Part shown: one piece after another, positions 45,241 through 57,420 of the stretch | Layout of the letters: each line of letters begins with the position of its first letter | Numbering within the stretch: position 1 is the first letter of the stretch | Source of the DNA: Lineus longissimus | Taxonomy: Eukaryota > Nemertea > Pilidiophora > Heteronemertea > Lineidae | Length of the DNA stretch: 64,000 nt | Direction: 5' to 3' | Assembly (NCBI RefSeq): GCF_910592395.1 | Contig: NC_088317.1 | Span: 8,496,001 to 8,560,000, forward strand | Notes under the pieces: generated by a model | What the model saw: the letters and a program-made list of their open reading frames with translations, nothing else | What the model was told of the DNA's origin: nothing | Database searches by the model: none | Position numbers and translations under genes: made by a program

Positions 45241-45674
45241 GACGTCACAGTAAATTACGTTTACAACCACTAGCATCAAGTTGAAGTAGGCTTTCTAACG
45301 CCGTCAGCACCTTCCTATTTCGCTTAGATAAATGATGTATTACCCGCTGGCAGAAAAACATAGGAAGACCATTGACTGTGACATTTTTAATTTTGCAGTT
45401 TATGTGAGTGATGATAACTTTTTCAAAATCAAAGAAAATAATATAACTCCGGGATGTTTACGTTTGAAAAATAGAGCAGATTGTTTGTGACTAGAAAAAA
45501 ACACACTGTCGTTTTACCAGAATCAATTTAACATGGCAGCATGGTTGGCAACAACCGACTGTATGGTTTCAGTCAACGAACACTTGAACCACAAAACTCC
45601 AATGATCATATCGTTTTATAGATTTTACACATATTATCAAGTTTGTAAAATTATGAAAAACTTGCAGATACCTA

Positions 45675-47530
45675 CCCAGCTAGCAAAACATATGGGAACC
45701 ACATGGGTTTTACCTGGGCAAGCAGGGTCCCATCTGGCCCACATGTAACCGATGTGGGACCAAGATTGTTTATCTCACATGGGATTTCACCATGTGGGGC
45801 CCATATGGGAAAGCCCATATGGGAAAGCCCATATGGGTTTTGAGTTATGGGCCCCATGTGGGTTTGCGATGGTTGATATGGGGATCAATTGAGAATTGCA
45901 AGCCCAATGTATCCCATATGAACCCCATATCAATCCCACATCCGAGAATTTCCAATTATATGTTTTAGAAATAAAGGGTTTACATGAGGCCCATTCAAGA
46001 TTATGATAATGAAATATGTTATGAAATATGTTATAAAATTTATGAGTAAAGCTGGCATTTTACAATTTTTTTTGGCGCCAAAGCAAATCAAAATCGTCCC
46101 CATTGGCCTCCGAGTGCATCGTGCGTCTCCAATTGGCTGAAAGAGCTGATGGGGACGAATATTGTCGCCTCCTTGCACGCCATTGTCAGCCGCCATATTT
46201 GATTTTGTTCTTTACGCCAGTACTCAAAAAGCAGAGAAACTTTCCCATAATTTCATTGATTAGAATAGTTTTTTGTTTGCCAGGTTAGTTGTGACCTTGT
46301 CTAAAGCACCAATCTTGATGTTTGTGTGCTTTATATACATTCTTTCAATACAATCCTGCAGATTATTTGATGTTTTTGTTGTGATATCCCGTTCGTTGTA
46401 GGCTGCTAGTGTACTGTAACTGTACATGCTACACTGTACATTTAACTGTGTACATTTATGTACGTGAAAATACACTGTGCAGTGTGTCTTGCCTACTTGT
46501 TTTGCTGTTTTATCATGATCATGTATTGTAGGCCTATGTAGTGGTACTCGTAGCCTTGTCAGAAAACTATTGTAATGTACATAATACTGTTTCACTATAC
46601 GTCTTTGGTTTCAGGAAGTGTTCGCAAACATGCCTATCAGAAGCAGGCAACAGACAAGGCCATCGCAGAGAAAATGTCAACATGGTTCACGAATGCGCGT
46701 GATCGAGGACTAGGAGGAAAACGTGCGGCGAGAGGAGTTGAAGTCGTCAATGAACAACAATTGCCAGGTGGAAATGACCCTGCCCTGCCAGAGCCACAAA
46801 ATACTGATAGTGACAATAAGGAATATATATAACCATAGTGATGAATAGTGACTTGCCAAAACATGGAAATGCAGGACAAAATCTCAGGTTTATTCAATGA
46901 CATTGGTGCTTTGACATTGTTGATACTCGGTATATTATAAGTATTTCTATATCAACTGCAATTCATTATAGAAATCAAATAAATATTTTCATTTTTTTTA
47001 TCATACATTTTGTTATGCAGGACAAAATCTCAGGTTATTCAATGACATTGGTGCTTTGACATTGTTGATACTCAGTATATTATAAGTATTTCTATATCAA
47101 CTGCAATTCATTATAGAAATCAAATAAATATTTTCATTTTTTTATCATACATTTTGTTTCGTTTTTCCATTCTCAATGAACTCAACTCAGTGTCCCCAAT
47201 ACCTTTTTGAGACAACGTGTCTGGGGATGATATAGACCATTCAAAGAAGTGTAGAACACATCAGACCAGGTGGGCACTAACTGGGATTTACAGGGGTTTA
47301 AGGTGGTGCTTGCCCATGCAACCCCCACGTCATACCCAGATACCCCACTTTGCCCAGACGGTACCCACATGGGCGTCCACGGTGCAAAACACATATGGGC
47401 CCCACATGGTTGAAGTGGGCCCCATGTTTCCCATCTGGGTCCCACATGGTTTGTTTAGATGGGGCCCATATTGGCAACCCAGATTGCCCATTTGGCACCC
47501 ATATGGGTCCCATGTAATTTGCTAGCTGGG
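45675..47530 (+). mobile_element. TIR transposon, copy 1 (forward)
   Basis: The 1,856-bp element starts CCCAGCTAGCAAAACATATG and ends TTTGCTAGCTGGG, with TA on both sides. Its outer ends are dense in CATATGGG/CCCATGTGGG words. The interior has TTTGGTTTCAG, a splice acceptor, then an exon-like frame (46617-46832) with HAYQKQATDKAIAEKMSTWF and TNARDRGLGGKRAARG. A 145-bp unit is tandemly duplicated (46871-47015 and 47016-47160). The exon-like protein faintly recalls DUF4806 C-ends. Superfamily not assigned. Confidence 0.85.
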
Positions 47531-48141
47531 TATAGTCTGGGTGAAATCAATTTTAACGAAATGAATAATATCATTAAACATGGAAAGGTAGGTGAGATGT
47601 TAAGCGAGTTTGGGTTCCTCGAATGTTCCAGACTATAATTCCAACATAACAGATATATGGGCTATTACATAAATGACTCAAAGATATATTTCTTCCTAAT
47701 GCAAGTTCACGAAAATAAGATGCCTCAAATGTTTAATGCGGACTGGGATGCTGGAATGTCTACCTTCAAATAACTATATACTTTCATCAAGCGGCATGTT
47801 AATAGACATAAAAATGTTTTTGACATCATCAAACAGAACCCCTGTCAGACGTATCAAGAATTCATGATACTTAAGTCAGCAGGTTTCTCGAATCCGAGTA
47901 TAGAGGAATGAATGTTTTCTCCGAACATACGTGTATTGCATACTTGGTGCCCAAGCACTCACCATAACTCCCATTACTGGAGCAACAGGAACTGAGTTTG
48001 ATGCCAAGAAAGAATTTACCAAACTGTTAAAAGACTCAATCAACAAACACGCTGATATTCCTATACCTCAATTCAAAGGAATCAAAAAGCAATTGCCGAA
48101 ACCCATACCAGATTGGATTATGCAATTGGTCCAGGTCTATA

Positions 48142-49716
48142 CCCAGCTAGCAAATTACATGGGACCCATATGGGTGCCAAATGGGCAATCTGGGTTGCCA
48201 ATATGGGCCCCATCTAAACAAACCATATGGGGCCCAGATGGGAAACAAGGGGCCCACTTCAACCATGTCGGGCCCATATGTGCTTTGCACCGTGGATGCC
48301 CATGTGTGTACCATCTGGGCAAAGTGGGGTATCTGGGTATGACGTGGGGGTTGCATGGGCAAGCACCACCTTAAACCCCTGTAAATCCCAGTTAGTGCCC
48401 ACCTGGTCTGATGTGTTCTACACTTCTTTGAATAGTCTATGTCATCCACAGACACGTTGTCTCAAAAAGGAATTGGGGACACTGAGTTGAGTTCACTGAG
48501 AATGGAAAAACGAAACAAAATGTATGATAAAAAAATGAAAATATTTATTTGATTTATATAATGAATTGCAGTTGATATAGAAATACATATAATATACTGA
48601 GTATCAACAATGTCAAAGCACCAATGTCATTGAATAAACCTGAGATTTTGTCCTGCATTTCCATGTTTTGGCAAGTCACTATTCATCACTATGGTTATAT
48701 ATATTCTTAATTGTCACTATCAGTATTTTGTGGCTCTGGCAGGGCAGGGTCATTTCCACCTGGCAATTGTTGTTCATTGATGACTTCAACTCTTCTCGCC
48801 GCACGTTTTCCTCCTAGTCCTCGATCACGCGCATTCGTGAACCATGTTGACATTTTCTCTGCGATGGCCTTGTCTGTTGCCTGCTTCTGATAGGCATGTT
48901 TGTGAACACTTCCTGAAACCTAAGACGTATAGTGTAACAGTATTATGTACATCACAATAGTTTTCTGACAAGGCTACGAGTACCACCACATAGGCCTACA
49001 ATACATGATCATGATAAAAACAGCAAAACAGGTGGGCAAGACACACTGCACAGTGTATTTTCACGTACATAACTGTACACAGTTAAATGTACAGTGTAGC
49101 ATGTACAGTTACAGTACACTAGCAGCCTACAACGAACGGGATATCACAACAACAACATCAAAGAATGAAATTATGGGAAAGTTTCTCTGCTTTTTGAGTA
49201 CTGGCGTGAAGAACAAAATCAAATATGGCGGCTTACAATGGCGTGCAAGGAGGCGACAATACTCGTCCCCATCAGCTCGTTCAGCTCCATTGGAGACGCA
49301 CGATGCACTCGGAGGCCAATGAGGACGATTTTGATGTGCTTATTTGGCGCCAAACAAATTTTGTAAAATGCCAGCTTTACTCATGAATTTTATAAAACAT
49401 ATTTCATTATCATAATCTTGAATGGGCCTCATGTAAACCCTTTATTTTTAAAACATATAATTGGAAATTCTCGGATGTGGGATTGATATGGGGTTCATAT
49501 GGGATACATTGGGCATGCAATTCTCAATTGATCCCCATCTCAACCATCGCAAACCCACATGGGGCCCATAACTCAAATCCCATATGGGCTTTCCCATATG
49601 GGCCCCACATGGTGAAATCCCACGTATGACAAACCATATTGGTCCCACATGGGTTACATGTGGGCCAGATGGGACCCTGCTTGCCCAGGTAAAACCCATA
49701 TGTTTTGCTAGCTGAG
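48142..49716 (-). mobile_element. TIR transposon, copy 2 (inverted)
   Basis: This 1,575-bp element is an inverted copy of 45675-47530: it begins CCCAGCTAGCAAATTACATG and ends TGTTTTGCTAGCTGAG, with TA at both sides. The exon-like frame appears on the minus strand near 48705-48910. It has only one copy of the 145-bp unit. The open frames seen along the CATATGGGCCC ends (for example 47931-48374 past 48150) are repeat-derived and not genes. Confidence 0.85.
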
Positions 49717-50059
49717 TACATTATTGGTTCCAACAAGATCCAAAAAATCGGGAACATCATGAACTACAACAATAACATTTTGATAGCACCACCAAAAATG
49801 AATGTTGGTAAAAAATATATTGCACCTTCTTTAATGAAATGTGCACCTGTAAAGATTAACAAATTGAAAGCAGTGGATAAATATATACCAGACCAGCGGA
49901 AGCTGGCGCTCCAGGAAAATTCTGAAAAAACTTCGACTGTAAAAACACTTGGGAAATTGAAAAATATAGTTTCGGAGATAATGATGATTACACCACTCAT
50001 GAAAACATGAAATTTATTTTATCTGCCACAGGCGGTGGAGTTTAAAGTTTGATTTGGTA

Positions 50060-51120
50060 AATTAGCTAATGTAAATTGCTGATGTTGGAGTTGACCCTCC
50101 ATAAGGTAAAGACCCACCCGAAGATGATGATATATACATTGAAGTACCCTACGATAATTTAGTGGATGTTGAAAACGATTTAGTTTATGCTTATAAAACT
50201 ACCCATAACTCAGCAACCGACCAAGGAAATCATTTAACTGACAAAGACTCATTACCTACTCCGTATGTGCCTCCTGATCCTCCTGATACTTCTGGTAAAG
50301 GTTGGTTACAAGAAATTGAAAATATTTCTGAAGAATTAAGAAATACATTTGATCAAATGGAGGAGGTGGGTGGGGCAGGTGTTAGAAGAGAACACGGACT
50401 GAAAGTTTTAAGATCTAAAGATTTCCCCGAGGGGATGTTCTTTAGGTTTAACAAAGGAAATTTAAAGACTATAGCTAGAATTGTGTTTATTTTAAATGAT
50501 ATTCATGAGGAAAATGCTAATAATTTTTTACCTAAAATCCAACTCTATAGTGCATTTTTACAACCTCAACTGAAGAAACTCCATACATGATTGGTAAAAC
50601 CCTAAAGAAAAAATCGTTTGGGTTAGAATAACTGATCGTAAGAGACATCTTCTAACAAGACCCAAAATTAAGAAACTTGATCGGGTGAATCAGTGCTGTT
50701 GAAATTAGATGATATAGATTATACGAAAAATAAACGTCTCTATGATGATGTTCAAATAAAACAAGAGAAAAAAGAAGAAGCTAATTCCCTAATAGTCGAA
50801 CCGGGGTAGATCAGACATTTGAAGAAGAATCATAAGAGCAAATTAGGATGAATGAGATTGTTCATGAATTATGATCTTCATCCCCGGCACGAATTCCAAT
50901 CAGCAAACCAACCCAACAGATATAAAATTTAGTAATACAAATATAAGATACACTTTAAGATGATGATGAGAGTTTAGGCGGAGACATTCTAAATAAAACA
51001 TTAATGGAGGCAGTATCTGATGCAACTGATCAAGAAGTAGAAGAAGTATTCGGTTTAGGGTAGTTGAAAAAGTAATCCGCAATGTGAGAGCAATGAAGGA
51101 TAATAACCCGAACTTAAAAA
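50060..51120 (+). pseudogene. Unrecognised Maverick-associated protein
   Basis: The main open part (50162-50590) reads an acidic N-terminus, DPPDTSGKGWLQEIENISEE, then FPEGMFFRFNKGNLKTIARI and FILNDIHEENANNFLPKIQL. Coding similarity carries on through two frame breaks with GESVLLKLDDIDYT-like and DDDESLGGDILNKTLMEAV. It fades near 51120, where the BEL/Pao element starts. No conserved motif is recognised. Confidence 0.4.
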
Positions 51121-52222
51121 CAATATTGTGGGAGCCATGGGGTCTGACTCAAACGCGCACCAAAGAATGAACAACAATTCCAGGTTCTATTGATACGGAT
51201 TACTGAAAAAAGTAGAAAAACAAATAAGTGACGATACAGAAAGTAAACAAAGGAAGAAACACATTCAGGCAATGACAACAACAACGATGACCTCAATAAC
51301 TGTCCCGTGGCCCAGTGCCAAAGTTGAATACACACCACGTAACTACCATTTATAATTGAAAGAACCAATACTGGAGCCCGATGCTGATAGAGACACAGAG
51401 TTACCTACATTACATAACAATTGGCCCAGTGCCAACAACTGTACTCAAACTAACACAACAGGTTCCCCAAAGATTGCATAATCACGTGACCCACATACAA
51501 CCCAAGCATATGATTTAAACGGACTAGAACAGGTGTAAAACAAAGATCGTGTAACATAAATAGGAAGAACTACTTCAATACACCCCCCCCCCCCCCCCCC
51601 CCCACACACACATGACACAGTACATCAATGCATGTAAAGCACATGAGAAAATACAAAAGAGTGAACAAAAGGGCCTAAAATACATAGAAGACAATATTAC
51701 TTACATAATGTTTAACGACCTAGAGCCTGACCATGACACCACAGAACACAAAACTAACAAACAGGGCCACTTTGGCCAAAGATGTTTGAGATATAAGTAG
51801 ATTACAAAGAGATAGGGAAAACCTCTTTGGCCCTATCCCCCATCTTGGAAATAACCACCCTTTTTAGAAGTAGGGAAGACCCCACATACCTAACATAACT
51901 TAAAAGTTTAAGGCAGCAAATTTGAAACATGTAAACATTGAAAAATGGCCTTCACACGCCCCGCCCCTAATTGACTAAGTACCGTAAACACGACTCAATT
52001 ACAATACAACAACAAAACAGAAGGCCAGCACACAAAATTACAAGGCAAAGACAAAAAACGACGATATAACGCAAACAAAACGCGAACTAATCCAGTTCAA
52101 TGTCAATAATAATCCAGCGTTAGTGCCAAGAAGCTAAACTCTCCAGCATCTGACACAACAAAAGTTCAACACCACAAAAACTGTCCATTATTGGCAGTAG
52201 CAAAGTGTTCATCAATATTTCC

Positions 52223-55200
52223 TCAACATTGAAGAAGCGCACGATTCACAACAACGTGTATGTTGTAGTGACCTAGTCCCTCTGTGGATTGTCCATCTCG
52301 TACAGAAGGCACAGCTTCTGCACTTGCCGCTCCAGAATCGATCGACTTGCTGTCTGCAACTTTACTCGTCTGACGTATCCTCTCTTGTCCGGGTAAGTCT
52401 CCACCACTGGCTAACTGCCAGACTCCTCTTGGAGAATTCTGATCAACGACCAAACAAATGTCACCAGGAACAATGTTCCTCCTGGGAGCAAGCCTTTTCT
52501 GCCTTGTCTGGAGAAGGGGGAGATATTCCTGAAGCCATCTTTTCCAAAACAATTCCGCAAGAAACTGCACTTGTATCCATCTGCGCCTAGCGTATAGGTC
52601 GTCCCTATCAAATGTTCCCACAGGCATGAACGGTTGCTTCTTGAGCAGCAACAGGTCATTTGGAGTAAGAACGTCCAAATCGTTGGGGTCGTCAGATGCT
52701 CTAGTGAGTGGTCTATCGTTAACCACAGCCTCGACCTCACAAAGCAACGTGCACAGGCCCTCGTCGTTCAAGCACTGCTCCTTAAACACAACTTTTAGTT
52801 TCCTCTTTACGGTTTGAATTTGACGTTCCCAAACACCCCCTTGGTGTGGAGCGGAAGGGGTGCTGAACTCCCAATCAATGCCTCGCTTGGCCAACATCTG
52901 CTGGATCCTATCCTGATCGATACTGCGAAACGCTAACTTAAGCTCCTTTTCAGTTGCAACAAAGTTCGTTCTGTTGTCTGAGCGCAGCTTTACGACCTGA
53001 CCTCTACGAGCGATGAACCTCCGGATCGCGTTGATGCAAGACTCGGTATCCAAACTGCGGCCATCTCGATGTGAATAGCCCTGGCATCAAGACACGTAAA
53101 CAAGACACAATAGCGCTTTACAGTACTGCGACCCCTTTTGACCTCAATAGGTCCGAAGCAATCAACGCATGTCCTAGAGAAGGTTGGATCATCAGGAATC
53201 AATCTATCCTCCGGCAAGTCTGCCATCTTCTGCTCGATCACGTTTGATCTGTATCTCTTACAAGTAACACAGTCTGCGATCACCTTTCTAGCGGCGGAGT
53301 TTGCGTTAACGATCCAATACCTCTGCCTGAGCTTAGCAATCATATGGTTTCTACCACTATGCATCAAGTTCCTATGGATATCCTCGAGTATCAACCGAGA
53401 AACGAGACTGTTCTTTGGCAGGATCACATGATACTTTGCTTTCCCTGGCATAGATGCATTGCTCAACCGTCCTCCAACCTTTACGACACTATCCTCCATG
53501 ACTGGATCGAGCTAATACAGCGTACTGGACTTCTTCACTCCAGTACCTGGTTCACCACTAAGACATTTGACCTCGTTGGCAAATGCGTCATGCTGGGAGA
53601 AAACCAGAATGGCTTTATCAGCTTTCCTCAAGTCCTCAACGGTAAGCGGCCCACAACGCACACTATCTCCTTCACCATCAGTGGCCAGCTTACGTAGTTG
53701 ACTGCGACGTAAAAGTTCAGCTCGCACTCTTAGTATATGCGAAACTCCTCGTTTCAGCCTATACCAAGACGAGTAGTAACCAATCAGCTTATCGACAGTC
53801 TCAGAACCCGTTCCCTCTGTCGCAACTGGCTTATCCACACGTACTGCAGCGCTCTTGATCTCAAGGTCATATTTGCTTGCTCCGACAAGGTTAGCTATGA
53901 TACTGGGGTAAGTCGGCTACTCCTCCATCAGCTTCCAGAGGAACTCCGGACCATTAGACCAAGCAATACAGTTCAAGAAGTCCTCTGCCCACAGACCTCG
54001 CGAGGCATGGTCTGCTGGGTTACTCTTGGTGTCTATGTAACACCACTGCGAAGCATCGGATCCGTCGTGGATAATCGCCAGTCGATTGGCTACAAATGTC
54101 TTGAACCGGGTTCCTCTGTTCCTGATGTACTTTATGACAGCAGTACTGTCTGTAAATAAGATCGACCGGTCTACTGGCAGATCTATCTCCTTCCTAAGCA
54201 TCCTATCCACGCGAACGGCGACAGTGGCGCCTGCTAACTCCATCCTAGGCATCGTTATATGCTTGAGCGGCGCAACACGAGACTTGTTGAGCAGCAAGCA
54301 GCAGTGAATCCTTCCGTCGCCATTCACCAACCTGAGGTACGACATCACCCCGTATCCAACCTCGCTACTGTCGCTAAAGTGGACCAACTGGGAAGAGAAT
54401 TGGGAAGAGACAATGTTGTCAAAGTCTTTCGGCTTGACACATCTGTCTGTCTTGAAGTTCGAGACTTTCGGTAAATCAGACAACCATCTCTGCCACTTAG
54501 ACAAGTGCTCCTCGGGAATGTCGTCATCCCATCCTATCTTGAGACGACACAAGTCCTGCAAAATCAGCTTGGCTTTCAGAATGAACGGCGAAAGGAAGCC
54601 GATTGGATCAAACACGGAGCTTGTCACCGATAAGATGCCGCAACGTGCTGGCATCTTATCCTTGTCTACAGTCTTGAAGCCGAACCTATCCGTCTCTGGG
54701 TCCCAATGGACGCCTAGCGCCCTCTCGAGTGGGATATTGTCCTTATCTAGGTCAATGTCCTTCATACCCTTGGCCCTGTCATCGATAGGCACCGATTCAA
54801 GGACAGGCATACTATTACTTGTCCATTTCGTCAGCTTGAATCCACCCTTGGAGCACAACTCGATCACGTTTGCAACAAAGGGGATAGCACTCTCATCACT
54901 GGGCTGGTTCCGTAGACATCGACGTACATGTGCTTCAGCAGCGTGTCCGTGACATCCTTCTCATACAGGTCCTGATTGTCCAAAGCGGTTTGTCTGAGGG
55001 CGTAGTTGGCACAGCCAGGCGACGATAATGCTCCAAACAGATTGACCATCATCTGGTACTCAACGAGTGGGCCGGATGTGTCTCCATCTTTCCAGTACAG
55101 GAACCTCAGGAAGCTGGCTTGATCAGGTGGAACACGGACCTGATAAAACATAGACTCGACATCACTCATGACTGCAACGCTGTCCTGCCTAAACCTCAAC

Positions 55201-55871
55201 AGGGTGCCGACGAGAGTGTTGGTGAGGTTCGGACCCTGTAGCAGTTGATCGTTGAGAGACGTCCCTCCAAACCTCGCAGCACAATCAAAGACAACCCGAA
55301 GCTTCTTCTTCTTTGGATGGTACACCCCGTGGTCAGCCAGGTACCACGTTTCACCATCGCGTTGGTTCAACTGCTCCACCGGCACTTCTCGAGCATAGCC
55401 CTTAGACAGTACATTGTTCATAAATGCTTTGTACTCCTCACAGAACTCATCATTCCTGGCGAACTACTTAGCCAGAGTCGCAGCACGCTGCTCCGCTTGT
55501 GATCTGTTATTCGGCATGACAACAGAATCACTCTTGAAGGGAAGACCAAGGACGTAATGACCATCCTCCATACGTTTAGAGCTCTCAGCTAACTCCAAGA
55601 ACATCTGATCATCAAGCGATAACTCCTTCTCATCATCTGCCAGTTGCTCACTGAAGTCCTGAATGAAGTACTTATGAAGCTGCTCCTCTAGGTTGCTCAC
55701 TTTCTTGTTTGAGACGTGAAAGCTGCTGAGCTCACCTGAGGGCTTACCGGGTTTTACTGGGCCATTCACTGACCAGCCTAACATAGTTCTAATAGTGTAA
55801 GGACCATTCTCCTGGCTAAGAATGATCTCGTAAGGCTCCATAGCCTTCGGTGCGTTCGAGCCAATCAACAA
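52223..55871 (-). pseudogene. BEL/Pao pol: reverse transcriptase, RNase H, integrase, DUF5641
   Basis: Successive minus frames give: PYTIRTMLGWSVNGPV (55464-55871); RT with LRVVFDCAARFGGTSLNDQL, VMSDVESMFYQVRVPPDQ and the active-site box MYVDVYG, where the second Asp of YVDD is lost (54864-55421); a connection and RNase H with HFSDSSEVGYGVMSY, MPRMELAGATVAVRV and LFTDSTAVIKYIRNRG (53917-54867); integrase with H-x3-H/C-x2-C, CVDCFGPIEVKRGRS, LRSDNRTNFVATEKE and GGVWERQIQTVKRK (52990-53499 and 52223-53053); and a tail with NIVPGDICLVVDQNSPRGVW. About seven frame breaks or stops separate the blocks. Identity is certain; function is lost. Confidence 0.92.
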
Positions 55872-55885
55872 ATCGATGTCAGCAT

Positions 55886-57378
55886 CTATCTCAGGAATGC
55901 CTCCCGCATGGGAATGTCATCTTTCGAGACGGGTAACTTAGGCTGCGTGTACATCTCAGGGAGTTCCATGAAAACACCAGTATTGAGGCCGCTAACTTCA
56001 AGTCCTTTCAACAAGTAACTGGTTGTCGGCTTTGACTGATCCGACATGGTTGGCAGGTTATTCTTCACCTTCGATCCCCTCAGATTAAGACGTTTCATCA
56101 GCCTCTCAGTGCAGAATGAAGCTGTACTGCCAGTGTCAAGAAACGCGTAAGTCCTGACCTTCACTGTCACCGGCACTATAGACATAGTTGTAGAAGTAGA
56201 ACTGTTCTTGATGTCCGCTGGCTTAGCATCCACGCTCTCAGCCCTATGTAACACGGTTGGATGGGACCCTGAACATAACTCGCACTTGAGTCTCTTTATG
56301 CAGGTTTTACTGACATGTCCATCTATGGCCAGAGTCGAACAACCAAAACAAAGGTTATGGGACTGCAGAAACGTGATCCTCTCAGAGTTTGGCTTGTAAC
56401 GTAGGCATCTGCAGACTTCCAAGGTGTGGTTGCCCTGGCAGAACAAACACGACTTATCGGAGGCGGTGGATTCATTTGGCTCTCTTGCTTGGCAGCAATC
56501 TTACTCAAACTGGAACTTGAACTTGACCCGGCACTGACGCTTCCGATCGTGGCAAAGCTTTCCTTGGACTTGGGGTTTGAACGCTTCTTGAAGTTCGATT
56601 TCGATTTCTCAACGTCTTTCTCCACAATACAGCCGAAGACGGTCTCATTCAGCAAGCGCGACTGCTTGTCAATGAACTTCACGAAGTCCTCAAACCTGAC
56701 TCGACGATTACACTCAGAGTCAGTTATGTCCAACGCTCGAGCTCTCCATCCTGACCGCATCTTGAAGGGTAGCTTGGACTGCAGTTCCCTTAGGTTCTTC
56801 AGATGATCTAGCTCCTGCATGTAATCGGTGTCCTTCATGGTATTGAGGCAGCCAAGAAGGAATAGCGCAAACTTCTTGGTGCCTGCTGCGTCCTCTGCTT
56901 TGATGTTGGGCCATCCCATTGCTTTCTTAACATACGCCGTTGACATCCGATACTCGTCTCCAAAGTTTTCCTTCAGCAACTCCATGGCCCGATCAAAGCC
57001 TCGAGCTGTGTTCATGTGTATACAGCTCCTCACGAGCTCCTGAGGCTCACCCGTGGTGTACTGCTCCAGGAAGTTTATGTGATTCTTCGGGTTCTCCGTC
57101 TTGTCGATGACACCGTGCTCAAAGGCCCGAACGAAAAGCCTGAACTCAATCGGATCGCCAGAGAACACAGTGATGTTGCGAGCTGGCAGTGTGGTTCTCA
57201 GGTTTTGCCTCACCAGAGTTTCCGTGATCGTATTCTGTTTCCTCATGATGTCCTGAAACACTTCCATGGCCTCAGCATGCCCTGAGCCCCACCCCACTTG
57301 ATGGACTCCTCATCTTCAGGCTCGTTCTCATCGTCACCCTGGGAACGCTGTGACTGCGTCTTAGCCTCGTCCAAAACG
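55886..57378 (-). pseudogene. BEL/Pao gag and protease region
   Basis: The frame 56323-57297 reads NITVFSGDPIEFRLFVRAFE and FDRAMELLKENFGDEYRMST, a DUF1759-type gag. A frameshift near 56430 leads to 55886-56446, with zinc knuckles (CRCLRYKPNSERITFLQSHN then CFGC) and the aspartic protease motif AFLDTGSTASFC at about 56130. Gag would coat the RNA; the protease would process the polyprotein. The N-terminal 27 codons to 57378 are acidic (DDENEPEDEES). The catalytic DTG is intact. Confidence 0.85.
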
Positions 57379-57420
57379 GGAAATAGAGTAGTAAAATTCA
57401 ACCCGCTTGGGTATTTTAGT

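Larger units (their letters stand above)
45340..50010 (+). pseudogene. Large Maverick-associated structural-type protein, split by two insertions
   Basis: Three coding pieces flank two copies of one transposon. Piece 1 (45340-45674): CDIFNFAVYVSDDNFFKI, LRLKNRADCL, then KKHTVVLPESI or, in the continuing frame, NTLSFYQNQFNMAAWLATTD. Piece 2 (47533-48140): MNNIIKHGKVGEMLSEFGFL, YVYCILGAQALTITPITGAT, and KPIPDWIMQLVQV. Piece 3 (49719-50010): NYNNNILIAPPKMNVGKKYI. The YNNNI-[LQ]-IA block recurs at 9282-9506, so this is a recurring family. A virion role is inferred from the company of capsid genes. Multiple internal stops. Confidence 0.45.
51127..57378 (-). mobile_element. BEL/Pao LTR retrotransposon, 5'-truncated
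   Basis: The element occupies about 6.25 kb between gene remnants at 51120 and 57421. Its left edge near 51127 starts TGTGGGAGCCATGGGG, a possible 3' LTR outer end on the minus strand. The 5' LTR is absent: gag begins directly at about 57378. The 51127-52220 part is non-coding, with a C-run at 51584-51602, and would contain the 3' LTR and leader. I found no second LTR copy for comparison. Confidence 0.8.

Noticed and set aside
45675-45860. Open frames rich in Gly-Pro-Trp-His along CATATGGGCCC sequence
   Set aside because: Present on both strands and at both ends of both transposon copies; they are by-products of the repeated CCCATATGGG words, not proteins.
47931-48374. 147-codon frame joining gene remnant and transposon end
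   Set aside because: The first 70 codons belong to the broken structural gene and the rest is transposon end sequence read by chance.
51580-51605. Long C-run, and others at 10893, 27366 and 58689
   Set aside because: Homopolymers, probably slippage or sequencing-sensitive tracts; no regulatory meaning supported.
56426-56806. Plus-strand 126-codon frame
   Set aside because: Antisense to BEL/Pao gag; no independent motif.
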